35,318 nt of DNA, taken from contig DMDA01000105.1 in NCBI GenBank assembly GCA_003451595.1, positions 2,492 to 37,809 on the forward strand, in the 5' to 3' direction. This stretch comes from Chloroflexota bacterium (GTDB lineage Bacteria > Chloroflexota > Anaerolineae > Caldilineales > Caldilineaceae). Positions 7,597-16,163 of the stretch are shown piece by piece; the first letter of the stretch is position 1, and each line of letters starts with the position of its first letter. The notes under the pieces were generated by a model that made no database searches, was not told where the DNA came from, and saw only the letters and a list, made by a program, of their open reading frames with translations. Position numbers and translations under genes: made by a program.

Positions 7597-8607
7597 ATGG
7601 CAGTCAAAGTAGCGATCAACGGGTTTGGCCGCATTGGGCGGCAGGTTACGAAGGCGCTCTTCGAGAACTATCGCGGCAAGTTCGATCTGGTGGCAGTCAA
7701 TGACCTCAGCGACACCGCAACCAACGCCCACCTCTTCAAGTACGACAGCAACTACGGCGCTTTCCCCGGCACGGTCGAAGTCAAGGACGGCGATCTGGTG
7801 ATCGACGGCGACCGCATCAAGGTGCTGGCGGAGAAAGACCCCAGCAAGCTGCCGTGGGGCGACATGGGCGTCGATATTGTCGTCGAAAGCACCGGCATCT
7901 TCACCTCGCGCGAAAAGGCTGAGCTGCATCAACATGCGGGCGCCAAGAAGGTCATCATCAGCGCGCCGGCTAAGGGCGAAGACCTGACCATCGTGCTTGG
8001 CGTCAATGATGACAAGTATGACCCGGCCAAGCATAACATCATCAGCAACGCCAGCTGCACTACCAACTGTCTGGCGCCGGCGGCGAAGGTGCTCAACGAC
8101 CTGGCGGGCATCCAGCAGGCGCTGATGACCACGATTCACGCCTACACCAACGACCAGCGCATCCTCGACCTGGTGCACAAGGACCTGCGCCGTGCACGCG
8201 CTGCCGCCATGAGCATCATCCCGACAACGACCGGCGCCGCCAAGGCGGTGGCGCTGGCGATCCCGGAACTCAAGGGCAAATTCGACGGTTACGCCATGCG
8301 CGTGCCGACCTCGACGGTTTCGGTGGTGGATTTCACGGCGATGGTTGAAAAGGAAATCACCAAAGATGAACTGATTGCCGCCTTCGACGCCGCCGCCGCT
8401 GGTCCGATGAAGGGCATTCTGCAGGTCGTGCGCGAGCCATTGGTCAGCATTGACTTCAAGGGCAGCCCCTACAGCAGCTCGGTGGATGTCGAGTTCACCA
8501 ATGTGTACGGCAAGATGGTCAAGGTCGTGACCTGGTACGATAACGAGTGGGGATACAGCTCGCGCGTCGCCGACCTGATCGACTTCATGGCGAAGAAGGG
8601 CATCTAA
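7597..8607 (+). CDS. gap: Glyceraldehyde-3-phosphate dehydrogenase, type I
   Basis: This 336-residue enzyme converts glyceraldehyde 3-phosphate, NAD and phosphate to 1,3-bisphosphoglycerate in the cytoplasm. The Rossmann start INGFGRIGR is at 8-16, the catalytic Cys154 lies in NASCTTNC, and His181 in TTIHAYTNDQ. Asn35-Asp36 at the end of the second beta strand favours NAD over NADP. The length is normal. The start is clear: ATG 7597 is preceded by an AAGGAGAG ribosome site. It heads a run gap, pgk, small unknown gene, tpiA, separated from pgk by a hairpin-forming heptad repeat. Confidence 0.98.
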   Translation: MAVKVAINGFGRIGRQVTKALFENYRGKFDLVAVNDLSDTATNAHLFKYDSNYGAFPGTVEVKDGDLVIDGDRIKVLAEKDPSKLPWGDMGVDIVVESTGIFTSREKAELHQHAGAKKVIISAPAKGEDLTIVLGVNDDKYDPAKHNIISNASCTTNCLAPAAKVLNDLAGIQQALMTTIHAYTNDQRILDLVHKDLRRARAAAMSIIPTTTGAAKAVALAIPELKGKFDGYAMRVPTSTVSVVDFTAMVEKEITKDELIAAFDAAAAGPMKGILQVVREPLVSIDFKGSPYSSSVDVEFTNVYGKMVKVVTWYDNEWGYSSRVADLIDFMAKKGI

Positions 8608-8613
8608 GAAAAA

Positions 8614-8717
8614 GCGATGGGAGATTAGAGAGCAGGAGATTGGTGATGATGCGATTGCGTGAAAGGCAGCGACAATCTCCAATCTCCAATCGCTTGAGCA
8701 CTCAATCTCCCAATCCC
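8614..8717. repeat. Heptad-built inverted repeat between gap and pgk
   Basis: The left arm (8614-8657) is purine-rich (GGGAGATT, GGAGATTGG). The right arm (8673-8717) contains CAATCTC units at a 7-nt step. The arms pair imperfectly into a long hairpin that starts six bases after the gap stop codon. It uses the same heptamer as the tpiA/exosortase copy and may slow or partly stop transcription between gap and pgk. Confidence 0.7.
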
Positions 8718-8786
8718 AACTGTTTTCAAGAACGTGGCGCGCGGTGATATGCTGTGCGCCACATTTTTTCTGAAAGGGCAAGTCCC

Positions 8787-9968
<1,182 letters not shown>

Positions 9969-9973
9969 GCGTA

Positions 9974-10003
9974 GGTCAAGCAATGTGCGGTTCTTGACCG
10001 CAC
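9974..10003 (+). other. Two mutually exclusive hairpins between pgk and the small unknown gene
   Basis: GGTCAAG (9974-9980) can pair with CTTGACC (9993-9999). GTGCGGT (9985-9991) can pair with ACCGCAC (9997-10003) around a 5-nt loop. The partners overlap, so only one stem can form at a time. The element starts five bases after the pgk stop and ends 20 bases before the next ATG. Confidence 0.5.
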
Positions 10004-10023
10004 CGACAGGGAGCTTCATCGTC

Positions 10024-10428
10024 ATGGGCTTTTTCTCAAGAATCATGGCTGCATTCACCGGCAAGGCGCCGGGCGGCAACGATCGCTATCTGCCGATCTA
10101 TGTGCTCGACCACCGCTGCCGTGAGCCAATCAGCGGGCAAATTGACCTGCTCAACGAGCTGAGCCTGGCTGAGGAAGAAGGCGGCGGCTATTATGTGCGC
10201 AAAGTGCTGCACACGTCGGGCGCCAGCCGCTGCTTTGGGCAGGTCGAGGTGCAGCTTTGGCTGGACAGCAAGAAACAGATCAAGCAGCATGAAGTGCACG
10301 GTGGACGCTGGCTGACGGTGGAAGAATACGATGCCGAGGTCGAACGCCGGGCACAGGCAGCCGCCCAGGCAGAGTCAGCCGCAGCCAGCACAACCGACGA
10401 GGAAAGCAGTCAAATCAACCGCGCATGA
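10024..10428 (+). CDS. Small conserved-looking protein of unknown function between pgk and tpiA
   Basis: I do not recognise this 134-residue protein. It opens with a short amphipathic/hydrophobic stretch (MGFFSRIMAAF) that may touch the membrane, but there is no signal peptide. A compact alpha/beta-looking middle (residues ~20-105) follows, with a YVLDHRC motif and a Tyr/Val-rich strand around GGGYYVRKVLH. The Ala/Glu-rich tail is probably disordered. The open frame continues upstream inside pgk, but the ATG at 10024 is preferred: it follows pgk by 55 bp and has an AGGGAG ribosome site. Being embedded in a glycolytic run suggests a link to that pathway or merely co-expression. Confidence 0.85.
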   Translation: MGFFSRIMAAFTGKAPGGNDRYLPIYVLDHRCREPISGQIDLLNELSLAEEEGGGYYVRKVLHTSGASRCFGQVEVQLWLDSKKQIKQHEVHGGRWLTVEEYDAEVERRAQAAAQAESAAASTTDEESSQINRA

Positions 10429-10478
10429 CGCAGATTAGGCAGACTGGCGCGGATTTACAGCAAAAGGGGTAAGAATCG

Positions 10479-11243
10479 ATGCGCAAGCCAATGATGGCCG
10501 GCAACTGGAAAATGAACAAGACGATCAACGAAGCGGTTGCGCTGGCGCGCGCCATTCGTGAGCAGGTCAACGATGTGAACAACGTCGATCGGGTGGTCTG
10601 CCCGCCCTTCATCGACATCCCGATGGTCAGCGCGGAGCTGATGGGCAGCAACATCGCCGTCGGCGCGCAGAACATGCACTGGGCCGAGAGCGGCGCCTAC
10701 ACCGGCGAAATCAGCGCGGCGATGCTCAAAAACCTGGCGAGCTACGTGATCATCGGGCACAGTGAACGCCGCCAATACTTCGCCGAGACCGACGAAACGG
10801 TCAACAAAAAGGCGCATGCGGCAGTGGCGGCGGGTCTCACGCCGATCATCTGCGTCGGCGAGACGCTGGAGCAGAACGAGCGCGGCGAAACGCAGGCATT
10901 TGTCAGCGGGCAGGTCAAGGCGGCGCTGGCTGGTTTTACGGCGGAGCAGATGGCGGACATCGTCATCGCCTACGAGCCGATCTGGGCGATCGGCACCGGG
11001 CGCGCCGCCACCGCCGAGCAAGCCAACGACATCTGCGGTGGCGTCGTGCGCGCCGCGGTGAGGGAATTCCTCGGCGAGGAAGCCGCAGCGACGATCCGCA
11101 TTCTCTACGGCGGCAGCGCCAACGAAAAGAACATCGGTGAATTGATGGCAAAGCCCGACATCGACGGTGCGCTGATCGGCGGCGCCTCGCTCAAGGTCGA
11201 GAGCTATGCGGCGATGGTCAAAATCACGAGCGAGTTGTATTAG
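10479..11243 (+). CDS. tpiA: Triosephosphate isomerase
   Basis: This 254-residue TIM-barrel enzyme interconverts dihydroxyacetone phosphate and glyceraldehyde 3-phosphate. All key residues are present: Asn9 and Lys11 in GNWKMN, the electrophile His94 in IIGHSERR and the base Glu166 in AYEPIWAIGTG. The phosphate-binding GGSANEKN segment follows. An AAAAGGGG ribosome site lies upstream of ATG 10479. It closes the glycolytic set and is followed at once by a heptad inverted repeat that could end or attenuate the transcript. Confidence 0.98.
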   Translation: MRKPMMAGNWKMNKTINEAVALARAIREQVNDVNNVDRVVCPPFIDIPMVSAELMGSNIAVGAQNMHWAESGAYTGEISAAMLKNLASYVIIGHSERRQYFAETDETVNKKAHAAVAAGLTPIICVGETLEQNERGETQAFVSGQVKAALAGFTAEQMADIVIAYEPIWAIGTGRAATAEQANDICGGVVRAAVREFLGEEAAATIRILYGGSANEKNIGELMAKPDIDGALIGGASLKVESYAAMVKITSELY

Positions 11244-11246
11244 AGG

Positions 11247-11347
11247 TTAGAGATTGGAGATTGGAGACTAAAGATTGGGGCGAGGGCGGACTTTCGACTC
11301 TCCAATCTCCAATCTCCAATCTCCAGTCTCTCAATCTCCCAATCTCC
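11247..11347. repeat. Heptad-built inverted repeat between tpiA and the exosortase gene
   Basis: The left arm (11247-11280) is built of AGATTGG-type units, the right arm (11297-11347) of CTCCAAT-type units with a regular 7-nt period. The arms are strongly complementary across a ~16-nt loop, starting three bases after the tpiA stop codon. A near copy stands between gap and pgk. Confidence 0.8.
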
Positions 11348-11362
11348 TGGACATTGACGCAC

Positions 11363-12211
11363 ATGTCGCAGATTTCATGGCGCCGCCTCTGGCTGCCAGT
11401 GGTGGCGATAGCAGGGTATGTCGTCATTACGTGGCCGGTCTGGCAGTGGCTCTGGTTCGAGTGGATATCCAACCAGTATTACAGTCACGGGTTGTTGATT
11501 TTGCCGGTGGCGCTGTTTCTTGCGATTCAGCGCTTCCGCAACGACCCGGAGCTTGTCCATGCTCCCGGGCAGGGCAGTCTGGCAGGTGTCGTCGCCCTGG
11601 TGTTGGGGTTGACTGCTTATCTTTTCGCACTGCAACAGCGTGCGTACTATCTGGCTGCCTTTGCTATGATCGGCATGTTGGCAGGATTGGTGTGGGCGGT
11701 GGCCGGTATGACGGTGTTGCGTAAACTGGCGTTCCCAATCGGCTACCTGGTGTTGATGGTGCCGCTGCCGATGCTGGACCGCATCACGCTGCCATTGGCG
11801 CTCTTCACTGGCTTTTGCTCCGGCTCGCTCGTGCAATTCCTGGGGCTGCCAGTGGCAATCAACGGCAACGCCATTGCCCTGCCCAATACCGATCTGGTGA
11901 TCGGGGCGCAGTGCAGCGGCGTGAATTCACTGATTACGCTCGTGGCGCTGCTTGTGTTGGTGGCGTATCTGTTGGATGGGTCGGTGTGGTCACGCGTTGT
12001 GCTCGTTCTGCTGGCGATTCCACTGGCGCTGATGGGCAATATCCTGCGCGTGGCGACGCTGCTTTTCGTGGCGCGCGCCTGGGGCGCCGACGCTGCCTTT
12101 GCCTTCTATCATGACTATTCCGGCATTTTATTTTTTGTCGCGGTGTTGGCGCTGATCTTACCGCTCACGCGGGCGCTGCAATTGGGTCGGCTGCGCGCCG
12201 AAGTTATCTGA
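11363..12211 (+). CDS. Exosortase-family transpeptidase/protease
   Basis: This 282-residue polytopic membrane protein has about eight hydrophobic segments and the exosortase/archaeosortase catalytic triad: Cys184 in AQCSGVNSL, Arg229 in GNILRVATL and His250 in FYHDYSG. Exosortases cut C-terminal sorting tags (PEP-CTERM and relatives) on the outer face of the membrane and are tied to surface polymer production. The ATG at 11363 is used because an upstream TTG start would translate the heptad repeat. Its stop codon overlaps the next ATG by one base, so translation is coupled. No PEP-CTERM-like substrate was recognised in the window. Confidence 0.93.
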   Translation: MSQISWRRLWLPVVAIAGYVVITWPVWQWLWFEWISNQYYSHGLLILPVALFLAIQRFRNDPELVHAPGQGSLAGVVALVLGLTAYLFALQQRAYYLAAFAMIGMLAGLVWAVAGMTVLRKLAFPIGYLVLMVPLPMLDRITLPLALFTGFCSGSLVQFLGLPVAINGNAIALPNTDLVIGAQCSGVNSLITLVALLVLVAYLLDGSVWSRVVLVLLAIPLALMGNILRVATLLFVARAWGADAAFAFYHDYSGILFFVAVLALILPLTRALQLGRLRAEVI

Positions 12212-12939
12212 TGCTAAATCGTTCTTCGCTCACTGCCGGCGCCGTTGTCTTGCTGCTGCTCATTGGTCTGGCTGTGGTCTATTGGCCGCAATTATTGCCA
12301 GCTGTAGCCGGCGCTCCGTCACTCACCGCCACTGACGAATTGACCTACATTACCGATCTCGACTTCTGGCAACGCACCCCACGCGAGCGCGCCGTCGTTG
12401 CCACCGCCTACTTCGATCTACAACATGATCTCAACGATGTGCCGCTCACTGTGGGCGACTGGACGGGCGTCAACGAACCGGAGACCAATCAAGAAGTCCT
12501 GATCCTGCTTGACCCGGAGCAGTACATCCAGCGTCTCTACACCGACAGCGCCGGACGCTATCTGTGGTTGAGTATGGTTGGCGGACGCAGTTCGCAGCCT
12601 TTTCACGCGCCAGACATCTGCTATGACGCCGACGGCTGGCAGTATGATCTCGGCTCGCATCCCACGCGCCTGGACGAAGGCGGCGAAATCTATGGTCTAT
12701 GGTTGCACGGCAAGAAACAATTCCCCGACGCTGCCACACCGACCGAGCATGTCGTCTACTATTTCTATCTCTTCCCTGATGCGCAACGGAATCAGGCTGA
12801 CGGCATCGTGCTGTTCAAGTTGACTTCGAGCCGCTACGGCACGTTGGAGGAGACGCTCGCCATACACGAGGAATTTGTGCGCACCCTCTTCCGCAAGGCT
12901 GGTAATCCAGCCGAATTGCTGCGCAGCACGGGTTTGTGA
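12211..12939 (+). CDS. EpsI-like exosortase-associated protein (DUF3485)
   Basis: This 242-residue protein has one N-terminal membrane segment (residues ~8-28) and a soluble extracytoplasmic domain. The domain shows the EpsI pattern: an early GDW motif, a QEVL(I)LLDPEQYIQRLY stretch and FHAPDICY at 131-138 (His132, Cys137) followed by GW. EpsI proteins are found fused to or beside exosortases, and their biochemical role is unclear. It overlaps both neighbours by one base, which argues strongly for joint function with the exosortase upstream and the lipoprotein downstream. Assignment rests on motif recognition and context. Confidence 0.88.
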   Translation: MLNRSSLTAGAVVLLLLIGLAVVYWPQLLPAVAGAPSLTATDELTYITDLDFWQRTPRERAVVATAYFDLQHDLNDVPLTVGDWTGVNEPETNQEVLILLDPEQYIQRLYTDSAGRYLWLSMVGGRSSQPFHAPDICYDADGWQYDLGSHPTRLDEGGEIYGLWLHGKKQFPDAATPTEHVVYYFYLFPDAQRNQADGIVLFKLTSSRYGTLEETLAIHEEFVRTLFRKAGNPAELLRSTGL

Positions 12940-13448
12940 TGCAGAATTCTCGCCGCCGATTTGCGATGGTATGGCTGTTGTCTGGCGTAGTGCTGCTCTC
13001 TGGCTGCGCGGCGCCCTCGACGGCTGGCTCTTGTGGATTGGGGCTTGCTCCTGGATATAGTGATGACGACGCAATCCGCGCCGTTATCGAGGCGGAGGGA
13101 CGTTTGGTCGTCAGCCAGGAGATCGATGCGCTGATGGCGCTTTGGACCGAAGACGCCTATGTCGCCAATGCGAAGAACACACCGGACGACACTGCTGACG
13201 ATCAGTTCTGGCGCGGCCAGGACGCAATCCGGCACCGTTATGTGCGCGTGGTCTTTCCGGGGGCGCCTGCAGCCGCGCAGCCGCCTGAACTCGTGATCGA
13301 CCGTGACGGCGCGCGCGCCATCGTGACTGCCACCACGCGCATTGGCAGTGAAGTGGCGCCGGCTGGCGACCGTTGGGTGCTCGTCAAGCGCAACGGTTGC
13401 TGGCAGATCGCAAGTCTGACCTATAACCTGGAAGCGCGCCAACCCTAA
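12939..13448 (+). CDS. NTF2-fold (SnoaL/DUF4440-like) lipoprotein
   Basis: This 169-residue protein has a positively charged N-terminus, a hydrophobic stretch and the lipobox LSGC with Cys23 as the probable lipid attachment site. It is therefore likely exported and membrane-tethered. The mature part looks like an NTF2-fold domain: AIRAVIEAEGR, then ALMALWTEDAYVA, then GRDAIR-like RGQDAIRHRY, ending in WVLVKRNGCWQIASL. Such domains bind small molecules or act as accessory modules. Start at ATG 12939, which overlaps the upstream stop by one base; the GTG at 12936 is less likely. Its tight packing with exosortase and EpsI-like genes suggests a surface role. The ligand or activity is unknown. Confidence 0.82.
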   Translation: MQNSRRRFAMVWLLSGVVLLSGCAAPSTAGSCGLGLAPGYSDDDAIRAVIEAEGRLVVSQEIDALMALWTEDAYVANAKNTPDDTADDQFWRGQDAIRHRYVRVVFPGAPAAAQPPELVIDRDGARAIVTATTRIGSEVAPAGDRWVLVKRNGCWQIASLTYNLEARQP

Positions 13449-13469
13449 GAAGCCTGCGTCAAGCCAACC

Positions 13470-14222
13470 GTGATCTCCGTTGATGCTTACATCCTCACGA
13501 TTTTGCTCACGCTATTGCTGAGCCTGCTGGCGATGGCGGCGTTGAGTCGGGCGGTCAGTCTGCGCGTGCAGGCGATCATCTACTATTTGACTGGTTCCGG
13601 CGATCTGGCGAGCATTGGCATTTTTTTGCTGTTGCTGCCCGGCGTCTTCTTGCATGAGGGCGCCCATTGGTTGACCGCGCGACTACTGGGGTTGCGCGCC
13701 GGCAAGTTCCGCGTATGGCCGACCAAACAGGGCGCTTACATCGGACTGGGCAGCGTCAGCGTCGAACGCGCAGATATCTGGCGTGAAAGCCTGGTTGGGG
13801 TGGCGCCGCTGGTGGTGGGCAACCTAGTGTTGGCATGGATCGGCTGGCGGGTCTTTGCAACGCCAACGCTGCTGGCGACATTGACGGCAGGGAATCTGGC
13901 GGCGGCAGTCAGCAGCTTTGGGGCAGGGCTGCACACGTCTGACGGTCTTGCCTGGGCGTACGCCATTTTCGCCATCGGCAACAGCATGATGCCGAGCGCC
14001 AGCGATCGTGAACCCTTCAAGCCTGTACTACTCTATGCGCTTTTCGCCACCGTGATCTATGTAATCGTTGGGCTGCCGTTGACGTTGCTAGGGCAATTGC
14101 TCGGCTGGATCGCACCTGCCATCGAAATTTCAGTGGGGGCATTGATTTTCTTGATTGTGCTGGATGGCTTGGTGTGGTTGACTTTGTGGCCTATCGAGTG
14201 GTTGTTGCGGCGGGGACGGTGA
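13470..14222 (+). CDS. Polytopic membrane protein with HExxH motif, site-2-protease (M50)-like
   Basis: This 250-residue protein has about six membrane segments. His62-Glu63-x-x-His66 (FLHEGAHW) lies at the end of the second, as in intramembrane zinc proteases of the M50 family. A later IGNSMMPSASD (Asn171, Asp179) could supply the third ligand in place of the usual LDG motif. The start is GTG at 13470; no strong ribosome site is seen, which is compatible with coupling to the lipoprotein gene ending 21 bp upstream. It is last in the exosortase run. Peptidase activity is inferred; it could be a non-proteolytic relative. Confidence 0.78.
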   Translation: MISVDAYILTILLTLLLSLLAMAALSRAVSLRVQAIIYYLTGSGDLASIGIFLLLLPGVFLHEGAHWLTARLLGLRAGKFRVWPTKQGAYIGLGSVSVERADIWRESLVGVAPLVVGNLVLAWIGWRVFATPTLLATLTAGNLAAAVSSFGAGLHTSDGLAWAYAIFAIGNSMMPSASDREPFKPVLLYALFATVIYVIVGLPLTLLGQLLGWIAPAIEISVGALIFLIVLDGLVWLTLWPIEWLLRRGR

Positions 14223-14287
14223 AACGGGGAGACAGGGCTGGCTTCCCAAAGGTGAAGTGGAATGCTTGCCGCGTCCCCCCTGCTGGC

Positions 14288-14614
14288 TTACCCCAGATGC
14301 TTCTGCAATCGGCTTTTGAGAGCAGGCTTGGGCTGGTAGCCAACGATGCGGTCAACTGGTTCGCCATTCTTGAAGAGCAATAGCGTGGGGATGCTCATCA
14401 CACCAAAGGCAAATGCAGTATTTTGGTTGCTATCGACATCCAACTTGCCGATCGTCAGTTGACCGTCCATTTCCTGGGCAATCTCCTCAAGCACGGGGGC
14501 AATCATCTTGCACGGCCCGCACCATTCTGCCCAGAAATCCACCAGAATCGGCTTGTCGGCATTCACAACCAGTTCATCGAAGGTGCCATCAGTCACCACA
14601 ATTGGCTTTGCCAT
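14288..14614 (-). CDS. trxA: Thioredoxin
   Basis: This 108-residue single-domain thioredoxin keeps cytoplasmic protein thiols reduced using electrons from thioredoxin reductase. The redox motif WCGPCK has Cys32 and Cys35, buried Asp26 is present, and the cis-proline is Pro76 in SIPT. The length is standard. ATG 14614 is preceded by an AAGGGAAAG ribosome site. It has its own promoter at 14735-14763 and lies convergent with the M50-like gene and divergent from the transaldolase gene. The 65-bp convergent gap with the M50-like gene shows no clear terminator. Confidence 0.98.
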   Translation of the reverse strand: MAKPIVVTDGTFDELVVNADKPILVDFWAEWCGPCKMIAPVLEEIAQEMDGQLTIGKLDVDSNQNTAFAFGVMSIPTLLLFKNGEPVDRIVGYQPKPALKSRLQKHLG

Positions 14615-14734
14615 ATCTGCTTTCCCTTATCCTTTCCGCAACATCATCTCATCGTGCGATCATCGACCTGCGCTGCACAGCTTACGGTGCTCTGGCGCAG
14701 CAGACAGTCGACTAGCGATCTCGCTACAAAAAAT

Positions 14735-14763
14735 ATAGTACACGGTGGTGTAGGATTTGTCAA
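14735..14763 (-). promoter_or_regulatory. Strong sigma70-type promoter for trxA
   Basis: On the minus strand a perfect -35 TTGACA (14758-14763), an exact 17-bp spacer and a 4/6 -10 TACTAT (14735-14740), then an A/T-rich stretch. The predicted start is near 14728, giving a ~114-nt leader before trxA. Confidence 0.68.
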
Positions 14764-14809
14764 AGCGCTGACTTCCTCGAGGTCTACTTCGCGCAGGGAC
14801 AAGCACCGC

Positions 14810-14829
14810 AGTGGCTTTGGGTAGCCACT
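14810..14829. other. Inverted repeat in the trxA/transaldolase divergent region
   Basis: AGTGGCT (14810-14816) and AGCCACT (14823-14829) form a perfect 7-bp inverted repeat around six bases, placed between the two outward promoters. It could be an operator or an unrelated hairpin. The rest of the 347-bp spacer (14615-14961) holds the promoters listed and no open frame worth calling. Confidence 0.4.
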
Positions 14830-14902
14830 ATCATGCAGGGGCAAGGCAGGCTCTGCGCCTGGATTGCAGGTGGTGCGGGTAGGTGTTACGCCACATATCG
14901 AC

Positions 14903-14908
14903 TATAAT
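14903..14908 (+). promoter_or_regulatory. Possible -10 box for the transaldolase gene
   Basis: A perfect TATAAT lies 54 bp upstream of the transaldolase ATG. No convincing -35 is found at a normal spacing, so another sigma factor or an activator may be involved, or the match is chance. Confidence 0.38.
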
Positions 14909-14961
14909 ACCAACACTATTCTGGCCGCGATTCTGGCCTCAGACTCAGGAAGGAGCCAAAC

Positions 14962-16083
14962 ATGAGCCGTATTTTGCAACTTCGCCAACTTGGTCAAAGT
15001 ATTTGGCTGGATTTCATCGAACGCAGCATGATTCAGAGCGGCAAGCTACAAGCGTTGGTCAATGATGGCGTCAGTGGCGTGACGTCCAATCCCACGATCT
15101 TCCAGCAAGCTATCGTCAAGAGCGACGCCTACAACGATGATTTGCGTCGCCTGGCTGCCATGTCCCTCTCGCCTAAGGCGATCTTCGAAGGGCTGGCGAT
15201 TGCTGACATCCAGGCTGCTGCCGATGTGATGCGCCCGGTCTATGACGCCAACCAGGGGCATGATGGCTTTGTCAGCCTGGAGGTGGCGCCCGATCTAGCC
15301 TTCGACACCGCCGCCACGATTGCAGAAGCGCGCCGTCTGCATGCCGCCGTTGCCCGTCCCAATTTGATGGTCAAGGTGCCGGCCACCCTTGCCGGCGCGC
15401 CCGCGATCCGCCAGTTGATCGCCGACGGCATCAATATCAATGTCACGCTCATTTTTAGCCTGGAGCGCTATGCCGCTGTCAAGGAAGCGTTTATTGCCGG
15501 GCTGGAAGATCGTCTGGCTGCTGGAAAACCGATCGACCGTATCGCGTCGGTAGCAAGCTTCTTTGTCAGCCGTGTCGATGTTAACATCGATAGCCAACTG
15601 GATAAGCTGGCGGCGCAGCAACCTGATCGGGCGGCTTATTATAAATCACTGCAAGGCAAGGCGGCAGTGGCGAACGCCAAGCTGGCCTATGCCCAATTCC
15701 AACAGGTTTTTGCCGGTGCACGATGGGATCGACTGGGGGCTGCCGGAGCGCGGGTGCAGCGCCCGCTATGGGCAAGCACCAGCACCAAGAACCCCGCCTA
15801 TCCTGACCTGATCTACGTCGAGCCGCTCATGGGAGCGCACACGGTGAACACGATGCCGCCGCAGACCCTGGAGGCGCTCAAGGATCACGGCACAGTGGCG
15901 TTGACCGTCACGCAGGGCGTCGATGCTGCACGCCAGGCCCTGGCTGATCTTGCTGCTGCTGGCATCGACATGGACGCTGTCACCGCCGAGCTGGAACAGG
16001 ACGGCGTCAAGAAGTTCGCCGATTCATTTGTGGATTTGTTAAGGGTGATTGAAGAACGCAGTCGCGCGCTGGCGCCAGCGTGA
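14962..16083 (+). CDS. tal: Transaldolase
   Basis: This 373-residue enzyme moves a dihydroxyacetone unit between sedoheptulose 7-phosphate and glyceraldehyde 3-phosphate in the non-oxidative pentose phosphate pathway. The Schiff-base Lys138 lies in NLMVKVPAT, Asp17 in WLDFIER, and the family signature GVTSNPTIF at 39-47. The length and the IEPLMGAHTVNT-like segment fit the longer actinobacterial/Chloroflexota type (TalB-related) and not the short fructose-6-phosphate aldolase. A GGAAGGAG ribosome site supports ATG 14962. It is followed by a convergent gene; the 80-bp gap shows no clear terminator. Confidence 0.96.
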   Translation: MSRILQLRQLGQSIWLDFIERSMIQSGKLQALVNDGVSGVTSNPTIFQQAIVKSDAYNDDLRRLAAMSLSPKAIFEGLAIADIQAAADVMRPVYDANQGHDGFVSLEVAPDLAFDTAATIAEARRLHAAVARPNLMVKVPATLAGAPAIRQLIADGININVTLIFSLERYAAVKEAFIAGLEDRLAAGKPIDRIASVASFFVSRVDVNIDSQLDKLAAQQPDRAAYYKSLQGKAAVANAKLAYAQFQQVFAGARWDRLGAAGARVQRPLWASTSTKNPAYPDLIYVEPLMGAHTVNTMPPQTLEALKDHGTVALTVTQGVDAARQALADLAAAGIDMDAVTAELEQDGVKKFADSFVDLLRVIEERSRALAPA

Positions 16084-16163
16084 GGCGTATCAATGAGTTA
16101 GCCGGGGCGGACTGCGCAGACGCGGGCGGTTGTCATGTCAGCGCAGCGCGCGCATGAAGCGTG

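Noticed and set aside
7594..8781. 395-codon open frame on the minus strand across gap
   Set aside because: It mirrors the whole of the unmistakable gap gene, has a His/Arg/Asp-rich composition typical of antisense frames in GC-rich DNA, and matches no family.
11297..11347. CRISPR-like array from the repeated CTCCAAT units
   Set aside because: The units are 7 nt and contiguous with no spacers; it is a simple heptad repeat forming one arm of a hairpin.
11261..11362. Upstream TTG start for the exosortase
   Set aside because: The added residues would be translated from the heptad repeat; the ATG at 11363 gives a normal exosortase N-terminus.
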